A stretch of 64,000 nucleotides of DNA, taken from contig NZ_JAGXFD010000001.1 in NCBI RefSeq assembly GCF_020148005.1, positions 2,135,739-2,199,738 on the forward strand. The letters are read 5' to 3'. A program made the position numbers and the translations under genes. Below the pieces are notes generated by a model, which searched no databases, was not told the origin of the DNA, and was given only the letters and a program-made list of their open reading frames with translations. Numbering within the stretch: position 1 is the first letter of the stretch; the number at the start of each line of letters is the position of its first letter. The DNA comes from Modicisalibacter tunisiensis. GTDB lineage: Bacteria; Pseudomonadota; Gammaproteobacteria; Pseudomonadales; Halomonadaceae. Positions 26,190 through 35,743 of this stretch are shown one piece after another.

Positions 26190-29100
26190 ATGCTGAATGT
26201 TGCGAACGACGACGCCAGACAGGACTTTCTCAAGCAGCTCTCCGAGCGGTTGAACGCCCGACTCGAGGAGCGCAAGGCGGCGGAGGTGGGCGCCTTCGCT
26301 CGCTACTTCTACGCCTCCGTGCCCTTTGATGACCTCGAGGATCGCTGCCTGGACGACCTCTACGGGGCCACCCTGTCGGTCTGGCACTTCCTCCAGCAGT
26401 TCGACGCTGCCTCCCCCAAGGTGCGGGTCTTCAATCCCGACTACGAGGAGCACGGCTGGCAGTCGCCCCACACCTTCGTGATGGTGCTGCATGAGGACAT
26501 GCCCTTCCTGGTCGACTCGGTGCGCATCGAGCTCAACCGGCGCGGCATCACCGTGCATGCCATTCACAATGCCGTGATGGCCGTCGAGCGCGACTCTCAT
26601 CACGACCTGAAGCGCATCACCGGGACGCGCGCCAAGGATGCCCCGGAATCGCGCGAGTCGATCATGGTCATCGAGATCGATCGGCATTCCGACCCCGAGG
26701 TGCTCGCCAGCCTGGAAGACAGCCTGCATGACGTGCTGGGCGACGTGCGTACCGCGGTCGAGGACTTCGAGCCGATGTGCGCCAAGGTCCACGATACGCT
26801 CGAGGAGCTCAAGTCGACGCGGCCGAGCCAGGTCGACGCGGCCGACCATGGCGAGGCGATCGCCTTTCTGGAGTGGCTGCTCGAGGACAACTTCACCTTC
26901 CTGGGCTACGACGAATACGAGATCGTCGAGACCAAGAAGGGGCAGGACGAGCTGCGCCAGGTCAAGAACAGCGAACTGGGGGTCTTCAAGCTCGACAACC
27001 CGCGCTATCGCGAGCGAATCCGCAGCGATCAGGGGGTCGAGGGCGATCACTACGTGCTGATTCCCGAGCTCCTGTCGTTCGCCAAGAGCGCCTACCATTC
27101 GCGGGTCCACCGGCCGGCGTACCCCGACTACATCTCCATCGATCGCTACGACGAGTCAGGCAATGTCATCGGCGAGCGGCGCTTCATCGGGCTGTATGCC
27201 GCCGTGGTCTACAACGATTCGCCGCGGCACATCCCCGTGCTGCGCCGCAAGATCGATGCGGTGATGGAGGCCTCCGGGGTCAATCCCAAGGGGCACAACG
27301 GCAAGCACCTGCTGCAGATTCTCGAGGTCTATCCGCGCGATGACCTCTTCCAGATCGGCACCGACGAGCTGACCCGCACGGCGCTGGGGATCCTCAATAT
27401 CCGCGAGCGCCGCCGTGTCCGCCTGTTCATCCGCGAGGACCGCTTCGGGCGCTTCTACTCGTGCCTGGTATTCGTGCCCCGCGATGTCTTCTCCACCGAT
27501 CTTCGCGTGCGCATCCAGGAGCTGCTGTGCGAGGAGCTCGACGCCAGCTTCGGCGACTTCAACACCTACCTGTCGGAGTCGGTGCTGGCACGCATCCAGT
27601 TCATCCTGCGCTTCAATGGCGAGTCCGCGGTGGACTACGATCTGCGCAAGCTCGAGCACAAGATCGCGCAGCTGGCGCGCAGCTGGAGCGACGATCTCCA
27701 CAACGCCCTGATCGAGGGGGTGGGCGAGGAACGTGCCAATCACCTGATGAATCGCTATCGCGATGCCTTCCCCACCAGTTATCGCGATGACTTCACGGCA
27801 CGCACGGCGGTCTACGATATCCAGCATCTCGACGAGGTCGAGGAGGGCGAGCCGATCTCGGTGAGCCTCTACCGGCTGGTCGAGGAGGACGAGGAGGGCG
27901 TCAATCTCAAGCTCTTCCACGGCGACGCGCCGATTCCGCTCTCGGATGTCCTGCCGGTCATGGAGAACCTGGGGCTGCGGGTGCTGGGCGAGCGCCCCTA
28001 CGGGGTGCACTGCGAGGATCGCGCCTTCTGGATCCACGACTTCACCCTGGAGCACCACGGCCGTGAAGTGGTCAACCTGCAGGACATGCGGGAGACCTTC
28101 ATCGACGCGCTGCGACGGATCTGGACCGGCGAGGCGGAAAACGACCCGTTCAACCGCCTGGTGATCGGTGCCGGGCTGAACTGGCGCGAGGTGGCGCTGC
28201 TGCGGGCCTACGCGCGCTATCTCAAGCAGATTCGTTTCGGCCTGTCGCAGCTCTACATTGCCACCACCCTGGCCAGCTACCCGGCCATCACCCGGGAGCT
28301 GGTGCAGCTGTTCGCGCTGCGCTTCGCCCCGCGCCGGCAGGGCAAGGACCTCGACGCCACCATCGACAAGAGCATCGAGCGCCTTAACGGCCTGCTCGAC
28401 CAGGTGGGCAGCCTCAACGATGACTTGCTGCTGCGCCGCTACATCGAGCTGATCCAGGCGACCCTGCGCACCAACTACTATCAGCGCGACGCCGAGGACG
28501 GCTTCAAGGACTACATCTCCTTCAAGCTCGATCCCACGCGGGTGCCGCTGATGCCCAAGCCGCGCCCCCGCTACGAGATCTTCGTCTACTCGCCGCGGGT
28601 CGAGGGGGTGCACCTGCGCGGCGGCAAGGTGGCGCGCGGCGGCCTGCGCTGGTCGGATCGCCACGAGGACTTCCGTACCGAGATTCTCGGCCTGGTCAAG
28701 GCCCAGCAGGTCAAGAACGCGGTCATCGTGCCGGTGGGCGCCAAGGGGGGCTTCGTCTGCAAGCGCATGCCCGAGAACGCCGACCGGGACGCCGTGCAGA
28801 AGGAAGGCATCGCCTGCTACCAGATCTTCATCCGCGCCCTGCTGGATCTGACCGACAACCTCGAGGGCGGCGAGGTGGTACCGCCGAAGGACGTGGTGCG
28901 CCACGACGAGGACGATCCCTACCTGGTGGTGGCGGCCGACAAGGGCACGGCGACCTTTTCCGATATCGCCAACGAGATCTCGCTGGAGTACGGCCACTGG
29001 CTGGGCGATGCCTTTGCCTCGGGCGGGGCCCACGGCTACGACCACAAGAAGATGGCGATCACCGCCCGCGGGGCCTGGGAGTCGGTCAAGCGCCACTTCC

Positions 29101-31040
29101 GCGAAATGGGCCTGGATACCCAGAAGGACCCGTTCTCGGTGGTCGGTGTCGGTGACATGGCCGGCGACGTGTTCGGCAACGGCATGCTGCTGTCCGACAG
29201 GATTCGCCTGTTGGGCGCCTTCAACCACCTGCATATCTTCGTCGATCCCGATCCCGATCCGACGGCCTCGTTCGCCGAGCGCAAGCGGCTCTTCGAGCAG
29301 CCGCGCTCGAGCTGGGAGGACTACGACAGTTCGGTGATCTCCGAGGGGGGCGGTGTCTTCAAGCGCAGCGCCAAGTCGATTCCCATCAGCGATGCGATGA
29401 AGCAGGCCTTCGGCATCGAGGCGGACAAGCTCTCGCCCAACGAACTGATCCAGGCGATGCTGCGTGCCCGCGTGGATCTGATCTGGAACGGCGGGATCGG
29501 CACCTACGTCAAGTCCAGTGCGGAAACCCACGCCGATGTGGGCGACAAGGCCAACGACGCCCTGCGCATCGACGGCAACGAACTGCACTGCCGGGTCGTC
29601 GGCGAGGGCGGCAACCTGGGGCTGACCCAGCGCGGGCGCATGGAGGCGGCGCGGCGCGGGGTCAGGGTCAACACCGACTTCATCGACAACGCCGGCGGGG
29701 TCAACTGCTCCGACCACGAGGTCAACATCAAGATCCTGCTCGATGACATCGTGTCCAGCGGCGACATGACCGACAAGCAGCGCAATCAGCTGCTGGCCGA
29801 CATGACCGAGGAGGTCGCCGGCCTGGTGCTGCGCGACAACTATCGTCAGACCCAGGCGCTGTCGCTCAGCGAGCAGCTGTCCCACGAGGGCCTGGGGCCG
29901 TACCGGCGCTTCATCAACGAGCTCGAGGCCGGCGGCCAGCTGGATCGCGAGCTGGAGTTCCTGCCCGACGACGAGTCCCTGCTCGAGCGTTCCAACAACA
30001 ACGAGGGGCTGACCCTGCCCGAGCTGTCGGTGCTGATCTCCTATGCCAAGAGCACGCTCAAGGGGGACCTGATCGCCTCCGAGGTGCCGGACGATCCCTA
30101 TATCCAGGCCCACCTGGAGCGTGCCTTCCCGCGGGTGCTGGTCGAGCGTTTCGGCACCGAGATGTATCGCCACCGCCTCAAGCGGGAAATCGTCGCCACC
30201 CAGATCGCCAACGACCTGGTCGATCACATGGGCATCGTCTTCGTGCGCCGGCTGATCGACACCACCGGCGCCAGCCGCGCCGAGATCGCCCGGGCCTACG
30301 TGATCGCGCGCGACAGCTTCAATCTCGACGGCCTGTGGCAGCAGATCGAGGCGCTCGACAACCGCGTCGACAGCCGCGTGCAGTACCAGATGATGCTCGA
30401 CCTGATGCGGCTGATGCGGCGTGCCACCCGCTGGTTCCTGCGGCAGCGCAGCTCGCTGTCGGTCACCGAAAGCATCGAGCACTTCGCGCCGCGTCTCACG
30501 CAGCTGCAGGAAAGCATCGGCAAGCGCCTGCGCGGCCAGGAGCGCGAGACCTGGGAGGCCCGCCGCGACGAACTGACCGAAGCGCGCGTTCCCAAGGCGC
30601 TGGCCAGTATCGTGGCGGCGACCGGCAACCTCTACGCGGGGCTGGGCATCATCGAGGCCGCCAAGCAGACCGGCGAGAAGATCCAGCGGGTCGCCGAACT
30701 CTACTACGAGATCGGTCATCGCCTGGAGCTGCCGTGGATGAGCGAGCAGATCGACGCGCTCGACGTGCGCGACAGCTGGCAGGCGCAGGCCCGCGAGACC
30801 TTCCGTGACGATCTCGATCGCCAGCAGCTGGCGCTGACGGTCAGCGTGGTCAAGATGGAGGAAGCGCCGCGCGACATCGAGCCCCGCGTCGACCAGTGGC
30901 TGACGCGTCATGCCGACCTCCATGATCGCTGGTGCCGCCTGATCAGCGAGGTGCGCAGCGGCAACCAGGGTGGCTATCCGCTGTTTGCCGTGGCGATCCG
31001 CGAGCTGGTCGACCTGGCCGACAGTGGTGGCGAAGGCTGA
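26190..31040 (+). CDS. gdhB: NAD-specific glutamate dehydrogenase, large (about 180 kDa) type
   Basis: Catabolic oxidative deamination of glutamate to 2-oxoglutarate and ammonia. 1616 residues, close to Pseudomonas GdhB (about 1620). The long N-terminal regulatory region has ACT-like parts (for example VLHEDMPFLVDSVRIEL). The central catalytic part shows GGLRWSDRHEDFRTE, NAVIVPVGAKGGFVCK with the active-site Lys, and the NAD fold GVGDMAGDVFGNGML. A helical C-terminal region follows. In Pseudomonas this enzyme is arginine-responsive, which is of interest given the arginine-catabolism operon at the other end of the window. A 177-bp leader region precedes it. Confidence 0.96.
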   Translation: MLNVANDDARQDFLKQLSERLNARLEERKAAEVGAFARYFYASVPFDDLEDRCLDDLYGATLSVWHFLQQFDAASPKVRVFNPDYEEHGWQSPHTFVMVLHEDMPFLVDSVRIELNRRGITVHAIHNAVMAVERDSHHDLKRITGTRAKDAPESRESIMVIEIDRHSDPEVLASLEDSLHDVLGDVRTAVEDFEPMCAKVHDTLEELKSTRPSQVDAADHGEAIAFLEWLLEDNFTFLGYDEYEIVETKKGQDELRQVKNSELGVFKLDNPRYRERIRSDQGVEGDHYVLIPELLSFAKSAYHSRVHRPAYPDYISIDRYDESGNVIGERRFIGLYAAVVYNDSPRHIPVLRRKIDAVMEASGVNPKGHNGKHLLQILEVYPRDDLFQIGTDELTRTALGILNIRERRRVRLFIREDRFGRFYSCLVFVPRDVFSTDLRVRIQELLCEELDASFGDFNTYLSESVLARIQFILRFNGESAVDYDLRKLEHKIAQLARSWSDDLHNALIEGVGEERANHLMNRYRDAFPTSYRDDFTARTAVYDIQHLDEVEEGEPISVSLYRLVEEDEEGVNLKLFHGDAPIPLSDVLPVMENLGLRVLGERPYGVHCEDRAFWIHDFTLEHHGREVVNLQDMRETFIDALRRIWTGEAENDPFNRLVIGAGLNWREVALLRAYARYLKQIRFGLSQLYIATTLASYPAITRELVQLFALRFAPRRQGKDLDATIDKSIERLNGLLDQVGSLNDDLLLRRYIELIQATLRTNYYQRDAEDGFKDYISFKLDPTRVPLMPKPRPRYEIFVYSPRVEGVHLRGGKVARGGLRWSDRHEDFRTEILGLVKAQQVKNAVIVPVGAKGGFVCKRMPENADRDAVQKEGIACYQIFIRALLDLTDNLEGGEVVPPKDVVRHDEDDPYLVVAADKGTATFSDIANEISLEYGHWLGDAFASGGAHGYDHKKMAITARGAWESVKRHFREMGLDTQKDPFSVVGVGDMAGDVFGNGMLLSDRIRLLGAFNHLHIFVDPDPDPTASFAERKRLFEQPRSSWEDYDSSVISEGGGVFKRSAKSIPISDAMKQAFGIEADKLSPNELIQAMLRARVDLIWNGGIGTYVKSSAETHADVGDKANDALRIDGNELHCRVVGEGGNLGLTQRGRMEAARRGVRVNTDFIDNAGGVNCSDHEVNIKILLDDIVSSGDMTDKQRNQLLADMTEEVAGLVLRDNYRQTQALSLSEQLSHEGLGPYRRFINELEAGGQLDRELEFLPDDESLLERSNNNEGLTLPELSVLISYAKSTLKGDLIASEVPDDPYIQAHLERAFPRVLVERFGTEMYRHRLKREIVATQIANDLVDHMGIVFVRRLIDTTGASRAEIARAYVIARDSFNLDGLWQQIEALDNRVDSRVQYQMMLDLMRLMRRATRWFLRQRSSLSVTESIEHFAPRLTQLQESIGKRLRGQERETWEARRDELTEARVPKALASIVAATGNLYAGLGIIEAAKQTGEKIQRVAELYYEIGHRLELPWMSEQIDALDVRDSWQAQARETFRDDLDRQQLALTVSVVKMEEAPRDIEPRVDQWLTRHADLHDRWCRLISEVRSGNQGGYPLFAVAIRELVDLADSGGEG

Positions 31041-31063
31041 CGGCTGAGTCAACCCGCCGACTT

Positions 31064-31092
31064 GACGAAACCCCGCTCGACGGGGTTTCGTC
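31064..31092 (+). terminator. Terminator-like hairpin after gdhB
   Basis: Near-perfect 12-bp inverted repeat GACGAAACCCCG / CGGGGTTTCGTC with a 5-nt loop, 23 bp after the gdhB stop. The T residues fall within the distal arm instead of following it. Confidence 0.6.
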
Positions 31093-31146
31093 ATGTATGG
31101 GGCCGCTCGACGGTCCCCTCATTCCAACCGATGTCAGGAGGCAAGC

Positions 31147-31431
31147 ATGGCCAGCGAGGGATATCACGAGCCGGTGGAAGAACTGAGCGGCGAGACACGC
31201 GACTATCATCGCGCCATCGTCTCGCTCATGGAGGAGCTGGAGGCCGTCGACTGGTACAACCAGCGCATCGACGCCTGCCAGGACGCGTCGCTGAAGGCGA
31301 TCCTGGCGCACAATCGCGACGAGGAGAAGGAGCACGCCGCGATGACGCTCGAGTGGCTGCGGCGGCGCGACAAGACGCTCGATGCCCACCTGCGGGAATT
31401 CCTGTTCACCGAGGGCGACATCGCGCACTGA
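31147..31431 (+). CDS. Encapsulated-ferritin-like (EncFtn) protein without cargo tag
   Basis: 94-residue two-helix protein matching the EncFtn family, which builds ferroxidase decamers from half-ferritin subunits. The iron-site residues are visible in the first helix (SLMEELEAVDWYNQR) and second helix (AHNRDEEKEHAAMTLEWLRR). Encapsulin-associated members carry a C-terminal extension ending in a cargo-loading peptide. This one stops at EGDIAH, and no encapsulin gene lies nearby, so it probably works free in the cytoplasm. ATG chosen for its GGAGG Shine-Dalgarno. It stands alone between gdhB and pyrD. Confidence 0.82.
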   Translation: MASEGYHEPVEELSGETRDYHRAIVSLMEELEAVDWYNQRIDACQDASLKAILAHNRDEEKEHAAMTLEWLRRRDKTLDAHLREFLFTEGDIAH

Positions 31432-31545
31432 ACCCGCTCCGGCCGGTGGCGTTCGACACCGGCCGACGGCGCCGTCCGCGTCGTCGCCCCGGTGGATTTG
31501 CGCTATACTCGCGGCCGCTTTTCATGCCGCCCGCCGAGGAGTCCG

Positions 31546-32607
31546 ATGTACCCGCTCGCCCGTCAGATCCTGTTTCGTCTCGACCCGGAAACCGCCCACG
31601 GGGTGAGCCTGGCGGCGCTCGATGCGCTGCATCGCTGCCATCTGGACGGCCTGCTGGGCGTCGCCGAGCCGCGGGTCGAGGATCCCGTCACGCTGATGGG
31701 GCTGCGCTTTCCCAACCGGGTCGGCCTGGCCGCGGGGCTCGACAAGAACGCCGATCACCTCGAGGCCCTGGGAGCACTGGGCTTCGGCTTCGTCGAGGTG
31801 GGCACCGTGACGCCGCGACCGCAGCCGGGCAATCCGCGGCCGCGCCTGTTCCGCCTGCCGAAGGCGGGCGCGATCATCAATCGCATGGGCTTCAACAATG
31901 CCGGTGTCGATCACCTGATCGCCAATGTCCGCAGGAGCCGTTACGACGGCGTGATCGGCATCAACATCGGCAAGAACCTCTCCACGCCGGTGGAGCAGGC
32001 CGTCGATGATTACCTGACCTGCCTCGAGCGGGTGCACCCCTTCGCGGACTACGTGACCGTCAACATTTCCTCGCCCAACACGCCGGGGCTGCGCGATCTG
32101 CAGTTCGGCGAGCATCTCGACGCCCTGCTGGGCAGGCTGCGGGAGGCCGCCACGCGCCAGGACCAGGCGGCAGGGCGGCGGGTGCCGCTGGCCGTGAAGA
32201 TCGCGCCGGACATGGACGACACCGCCATCGGCCTGGTGGCCGAGGCGCTGGGGCGCAACGGCATCGATGCCGTGGTGGCCACCAACACCACCCTGGCGAG
32301 AGAGGCCGTGCAGGGGCTGGCCCATGCCGACGAGGCCGGCGGGCTCTCCGGCGCGCCGGTGCGCGGGATGTCGGATCATGTGGTGCGGGCCCTGCGCCGG
32401 CATCTGCCGGAAATGCCGATCATCGGGGTCGGCGGCATCGACAGCGGGGCGGCTGCCCGAGACAAGTGCAAGGCCGGGGCGGACCTGATTCAGCTCTATT
32501 CGGGCTTCATCTACCGGGGGCCGGCGCTGATCGGCGAGTGCGCCCGGGCGTTGCGCGACGTTCCGGCGCGGGCGACCGGTGCCGTCGAAATGCCGGCGGG
32601 CTCGTGA
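31546..32607 (+). CDS. pyrD: Dihydroorotate dehydrogenase (quinone), class 2
   Basis: Membrane-associated flavoprotein of pyrimidine synthesis that passes electrons to quinone. 353 residues. The N-terminal quinone-tunnel helices read [21 protein letters not shown] contacts are in [10 protein letters not shown] and the catalytic Ser in [20 protein letters not shown] is near the C terminus. The start follows GAGGAGTCC; a -10-like TATACT lies about 45 bp upstream. rmf converges from the other side. Confidence 0.95.
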   Translation: MYPLARQILFRLDPETAHGVSLAALDALHRCHLDGLLGVAEPRVEDPVTLMGLRFPNRVGLAAGLDKNADHLEALGALGFGFVEVGTVTPRPQPGNPRPRLFRLPKAGAIINRMGFNNAGVDHLIANVRRSRYDGVIGINIGKNLSTPVEQAVDDYLTCLERVHPFADYVTVNISSPNTPGLRDLQFGEHLDALLGRLREAATRQDQAAGRRVPLAVKIAPDMDDTAIGLVAEALGRNGIDAVVATNTTLAREAVQGLAHADEAGGLSGAPVRGMSDHVVRALRRHLPEMPIIGVGGIDSGAAARDKCKAGADLIQLYSGFIYRGPALIGECARALRDVPARATGAVEMPAGS

Positions 32608-32631
32608 CATACAAGTTCGTGACACACAAAA

Positions 32632-32654
32632 AGGCCCGCAGGGTTTGCGGGCCT
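32632..32654 (-). terminator. Intrinsic terminator of rmf (possibly shared with pyrD)
   Basis: Stem AGGCCCGCA / TGCGGGCCT. On the minus strand it is followed by a run of T (TTTTTGTG), so it most clearly ends rmf transcription. Confidence 0.8.
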
Positions 32655-32682
32655 CGGCAGGTAACCGACTGTCTCGGGTGCG

Positions 32683-32892
32683 CTACTGCATGACCATGGG
32701 GTTCTTGTGGATGCCGGCGACACCCGTCATGCCGTCCCATTGATCACCGCGACCCTCACGCCAACCGCTCATCCAGTATTCGCGTAGATTGATGTCCTGG
32801 CTGGGGCAATCGTCCCGGGAGCGCCCGGAGAGGCCGGCCTTGTAGCCATGGACATAGGCACGCTGAAAGCGATCACGTTTCTGTCGTTTCAT
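32683..32892 (-). CDS. rmf: Ribosome modulation factor
   Basis: Small basic protein that dimerises 70S ribosomes into inactive 100S particles in stationary phase. 69 residues. It opens MKRQKRDRFQRAYVHGYKAG and continues with SRDDCPSQD and REYWMSGWREGRGDQW, the full RMF signature. It has its own promoter region of 220 bp shared with rlmKL, which is divergent; rmf converges on pyrD. Confidence 0.96.
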   Translation of the reverse strand: MKRQKRDRFQRAYVHGYKAGLSGRSRDDCPSQDINLREYWMSGWREGRGDQWDGMTGVAGIHKNPMVMQ

Positions 32893-33038
32893 CGGGTAAC
32901 CTCTTGCATGAGAACCGGATTGTTATTGCGAGTCACTACGCCGGCAGTGGGCCCCGGGCCGACACTGCCGCTGCTCTGGAGACCGCGGACAGAACGCATG
33001 CGTTGTCTTAGTAGCTACTAACCTTCTTTCTAGTTGAA

Positions 33039-33073
33039 CAGTGACAAGACTGTCGAGTCGCGTTTTGTCACTG
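33039..33073 (+). other. Hairpin in the rlmKL leader
   Basis: Perfect 9-bp inverted repeat CAGTGACAA / TTGTCACTG with a 17-nt loop, 39 bp before the rlmKL start and inside the rmf-rlmKL divergent region. It could be an operator or an RNA leader structure. I cannot assign it. Confidence 0.4.
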
Positions 33074-33112
33074 AAATGTTATCGCATTGAAATACAAGGA
33101 CCCTTCGCACCC

Positions 33113-35296
33113 ATGAGCGATGATCGAGCGGCGTCGTCCCACTCTCGGGGCACCGAACAGGCCGGTTTTGCCAGCTGCCCCTGGGGCATCGAATCCCTGC
33201 TGGCGGAGGAATTGAGCGGGCTGGGCGCCACCGTCGCCCGGCAGACCGTGGCCGGCGTCCATTTCACGGCCGACCTGGCCACACTCTATCGCGCCTGTCT
33301 GTGGTCGCGGCTGGCCAACCGGGTCGTGCTGCTGCTGGCGCAGGCCACCGAGATCGAGACGCCCGAGGCGCTGCGGGCCTGCATCGCCGAGGTCGACTGG
33401 GCGGCACACCTGCCCCCCGGGACGTCGCTGGTGGTGGACTTCCAGGGCCAGTCGCGGGCGATCCGGCATACCCGCTTCGGCGCCCAGACCGTCAAGGACG
33501 GCATCGTCGATGCGCTGCAGGCGGCGGGGCGCGAGCGTCCCCGCGTCGAGCATCGCGATCCCGACCTGCGCATCCATGCCCACCTGCATCGCGGTCGCCT
33601 GACGGCGGGCATCGACCTGTCGGGGGGCAGCCTGCACCAGCGCGGCTACCGCCGGGATCCGGGGCATGCGCCGCTCAAGGAAAACCTCGCCGCCGCGCTG
33701 TTGATCCGCGCCGGCTGGCCGGCCCGTGCCCGCCGCGGCGAGTCGCTGGTCGATCCGATGTGCGGGGCCGGCACGTTGCTGATCGAGGCGGCCATGATCG
33801 CTGTCGACCGGGCGCCGGGGCTGGGGCGCTCGCGTTTCGGCTTCGAGCGCTGGGCCGGGCACGATGCCGCGCTGTGGCGCGAGCTCCGACGTGAAGCCGA
33901 GGTGCGCGACCGGCTGGGCCGCCGGCGCGTCACGGCGAAACTGTTCGGCAGCGACCGCAGTCCGCCCGCTCTGGCCGCCGCCAGGGCCAATGCCATGCGT
34001 GCCGGCATTCCGGCACTCATCGAGTTCAGCGGGGCGGATGCCCGGCACTGGCAGCGCCCGGCGGCCGCCGAGGGGTCGGGCCTGGTGCTCACCAACCCGC
34101 CCTACGGCGAGCGCCTCGGCGAACTGCCGGAGCTGGTCACGCTCTACGCCGGGCTGGGCGAGCGGGTCCGCGAGCAGTGCCCGGGCTGGACGCTGGCGCT
34201 GTTCACCGGCAACCCCGATCTCGGCCATCGCGTCGGGCTGCGCGCCGAGAAGCAGTATGCCTTCAAGAACGGGCCGCTGGACTGCAAGCTGCTGCTGATG
34301 CCGGTGCCCGAGCACGTCGAGGAGGCCGCACCGCCGGCCCGCTCGGCGGGGGCGACGATGTTCGCCAATCGCCTGACCAAGAACCGCAAGCGCCTGGCCA
34401 GGTGGCTCAAGCGCAGCGGCGAGTCCTGCTATCGCCTCTACGATGCCGACATGCCGGAGTACGCCCTGGCGGTGGATGTCTACGGCGACCGCGTGCACGT
34501 CCAGGAATATGCCCCGCCGCGCTCGGTGGACACCGCCCAGGCCCAGCGGCGACTGATGGAGGCGCTGACCGTGATTCCCGAGGTGCTCGAGGTGTCGCCC
34601 GGGGCGGTGTACGTCAAGCAGCGCAGCCGCCAGAGCGGCAAGGCCCAGTACGAGAAGCGCGACGCCAGCGGCGAGCGCTTCCAGGTCAGCGAGGGGCCGG
34701 CGCGGCTATGGGTCAACCTGCGCGACTACCTGGATACCGGGCTGTTTCTCGACCACCGGCCGGTGCGCCGGCGGCTGCGCGAGATGGCCGCGGGCCAGCG
34801 CTTCCTCAACCTGTTCTGCTACACCGGGGCGGCCACGGTGCAGGCCGCGCTCGGCGGTGCCAGTGAAACCCTGAGCGTGGACCTGTCCAATACCTACCTG
34901 GACTGGGCGCGCGACAACCTGGCGCTCAACCGGCTCGATCCGGCCCGTCACCGGGTGGTGCGTGACGACTGCCTGCACTGGCTGGAGACGGCGCAGGGGA
35001 TGTTCGACCTGATCTTCCTCGACCCGCCGACCTTCTCCAACTCCAAGCGCATGGAGGGCACGCTGGACATCCAGCGCGATCATGCGCGGCTGGTAGAATT
35101 GGCCATGGCACGCCTGGCTCCGGGGGGCACGCTGGTATTCTCGAACAATCAGCGCCGCTTCCGGCTCGACGAGGGGCTTGTCGAGCGCCATGCCGTCACC
35201 GACATCACCCGGGAGACCTTCGATCCGGACTTTCAGCGCCGCGGCGATCTGCACCATTGTTTCCTGATCCGCCATGCGGCGGCGCCGGCAACCTGA
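33113..35296 (+). CDS. rlmL: Bifunctional 23S rRNA methyltransferase RlmKL
   Basis: Fused enzyme: the N-terminal RlmL part makes m2G2445 and the C-terminal RlmK part m7G2069. About 727 residues. A THUMP domain comes first (FASCPWGIESLLAEEL). The first methyltransferase shows DPMCGAGTLLIEAA and LTNPPYGERLGE; the second shows FLNLFCYTGAATVQAALGG and LIFLDPPTFSNSKRMEGT. The ATG at MSDDRAASS was chosen; a longer GTG frame is unlike the family. Length matches E. coli RlmKL (about 702). Confidence 0.95.
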   Translation: MSDDRAASSHSRGTEQAGFASCPWGIESLLAEELSGLGATVARQTVAGVHFTADLATLYRACLWSRLANRVVLLLAQATEIETPEALRACIAEVDWAAHLPPGTSLVVDFQGQSRAIRHTRFGAQTVKDGIVDALQAAGRERPRVEHRDPDLRIHAHLHRGRLTAGIDLSGGSLHQRGYRRDPGHAPLKENLAAALLIRAGWPARARRGESLVDPMCGAGTLLIEAAMIAVDRAPGLGRSRFGFERWAGHDAALWRELRREAEVRDRLGRRRVTAKLFGSDRSPPALAAARANAMRAGIPALIEFSGADARHWQRPAAAEGSGLVLTNPPYGERLGELPELVTLYAGLGERVREQCPGWTLALFTGNPDLGHRVGLRAEKQYAFKNGPLDCKLLLMPVPEHVEEAAPPARSAGATMFANRLTKNRKRLARWLKRSGESCYRLYDADMPEYALAVDVYGDRVHVQEYAPPRSVDTAQAQRRLMEALTVIPEVLEVSPGAVYVKQRSRQSGKAQYEKRDASGERFQVSEGPARLWVNLRDYLDTGLFLDHRPVRRRLREMAAGQRFLNLFCYTGAATVQAALGGASETLSVDLSNTYLDWARDNLALNRLDPARHRVVRDDCLHWLETAQGMFDLIFLDPPTFSNSKRMEGTLDIQRDHARLVELAMARLAPGGTLVFSNNQRRFRLDEGLVERHAVTDITRETFDPDFQRRGDLHHCFLIRHAAAPAT

Positions 35297-35354
35297 CGGG
35301 CGTTCGTCGGCAAGCGGGAAGGAGAAGGGGCGGGCCGGCGGGGAAGCGGGTCGA

Positions 35355-35630
35355 TCACTCCAGCAGCGACAGCTGGCGTACGGCGTCGCGGCCCTCGGGG
35401 CTGTCGGCGCTGGCCTTCAGCACCTGGCGAAAGCCGCGAGAGCGCTGGATGTGATCGACGTCCTCGAGCCACATCATGGCCTGGTCGTAGCCGTCGGCCA
35501 GCTGGTGCCTGAGGCCGCCGAACTGGGTGCCGATCTGGCCCCAGGCGCGGCTGAATATCCAGTCGCCGAACATGTCCTGATGGACATGCACCAGCACGTA
35601 GTCATGATGGCTTTCCCAGCGGACGATCAC
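35355..35630 (-). CDS. Small WGR-domain protein
   Basis: About 91 residues from a GTG start. The sequence VIVRWES...GDWIFSRAWGQIG...GYDQAMMWLEDVDHIQRSRGFRQV has the spacing of the WGR fold, with the W-G-x-I-G core intact and the trailing RGF/RGY motif. WGR domains occur in PARPs and in small bacterial stand-alone proteins that may bind nucleic acid; the role of the latter is unknown. It lies between rlmKL (convergent) and pdxB (divergent). A longer ATG frame to 35705 is possible but its first 25 residues look non-coding. Confidence 0.7.
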   Translation of the reverse strand: MIVRWESHHDYVLVHVHQDMFGDWIFSRAWGQIGTQFGGLRHQLADGYDQAMMWLEDVDHIQRSRGFRQVLKASADSPEGRDAVRQLSLLE

Positions 35631-35743
35631 GTTGGCTCCTGCGTCGATGGCGGCTTGTCGCGCTCGGCCGCGCGGCCTAAGATGGCGGGCGGCCCGGGGA
35701 GCCATTGTAGCCGCCCGGTGGACGCGAACAAGGAGTCTTCCCC

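Noticed and set aside
27156-31094. 1312-codon open frame on the minus strand opposite gdhB
   Set aside because: It is the antisense shadow of a long GC-rich gene. The sense strand encodes a full-length, recognisable NAD-glutamate dehydrogenase and the antisense protein has no domain pattern.
33041-33112. Upstream GTG start for rlmKL
   Set aside because: The added residues lie in a hairpin-containing leader and do not resemble the family N terminus; the ATG at 33113 matches.
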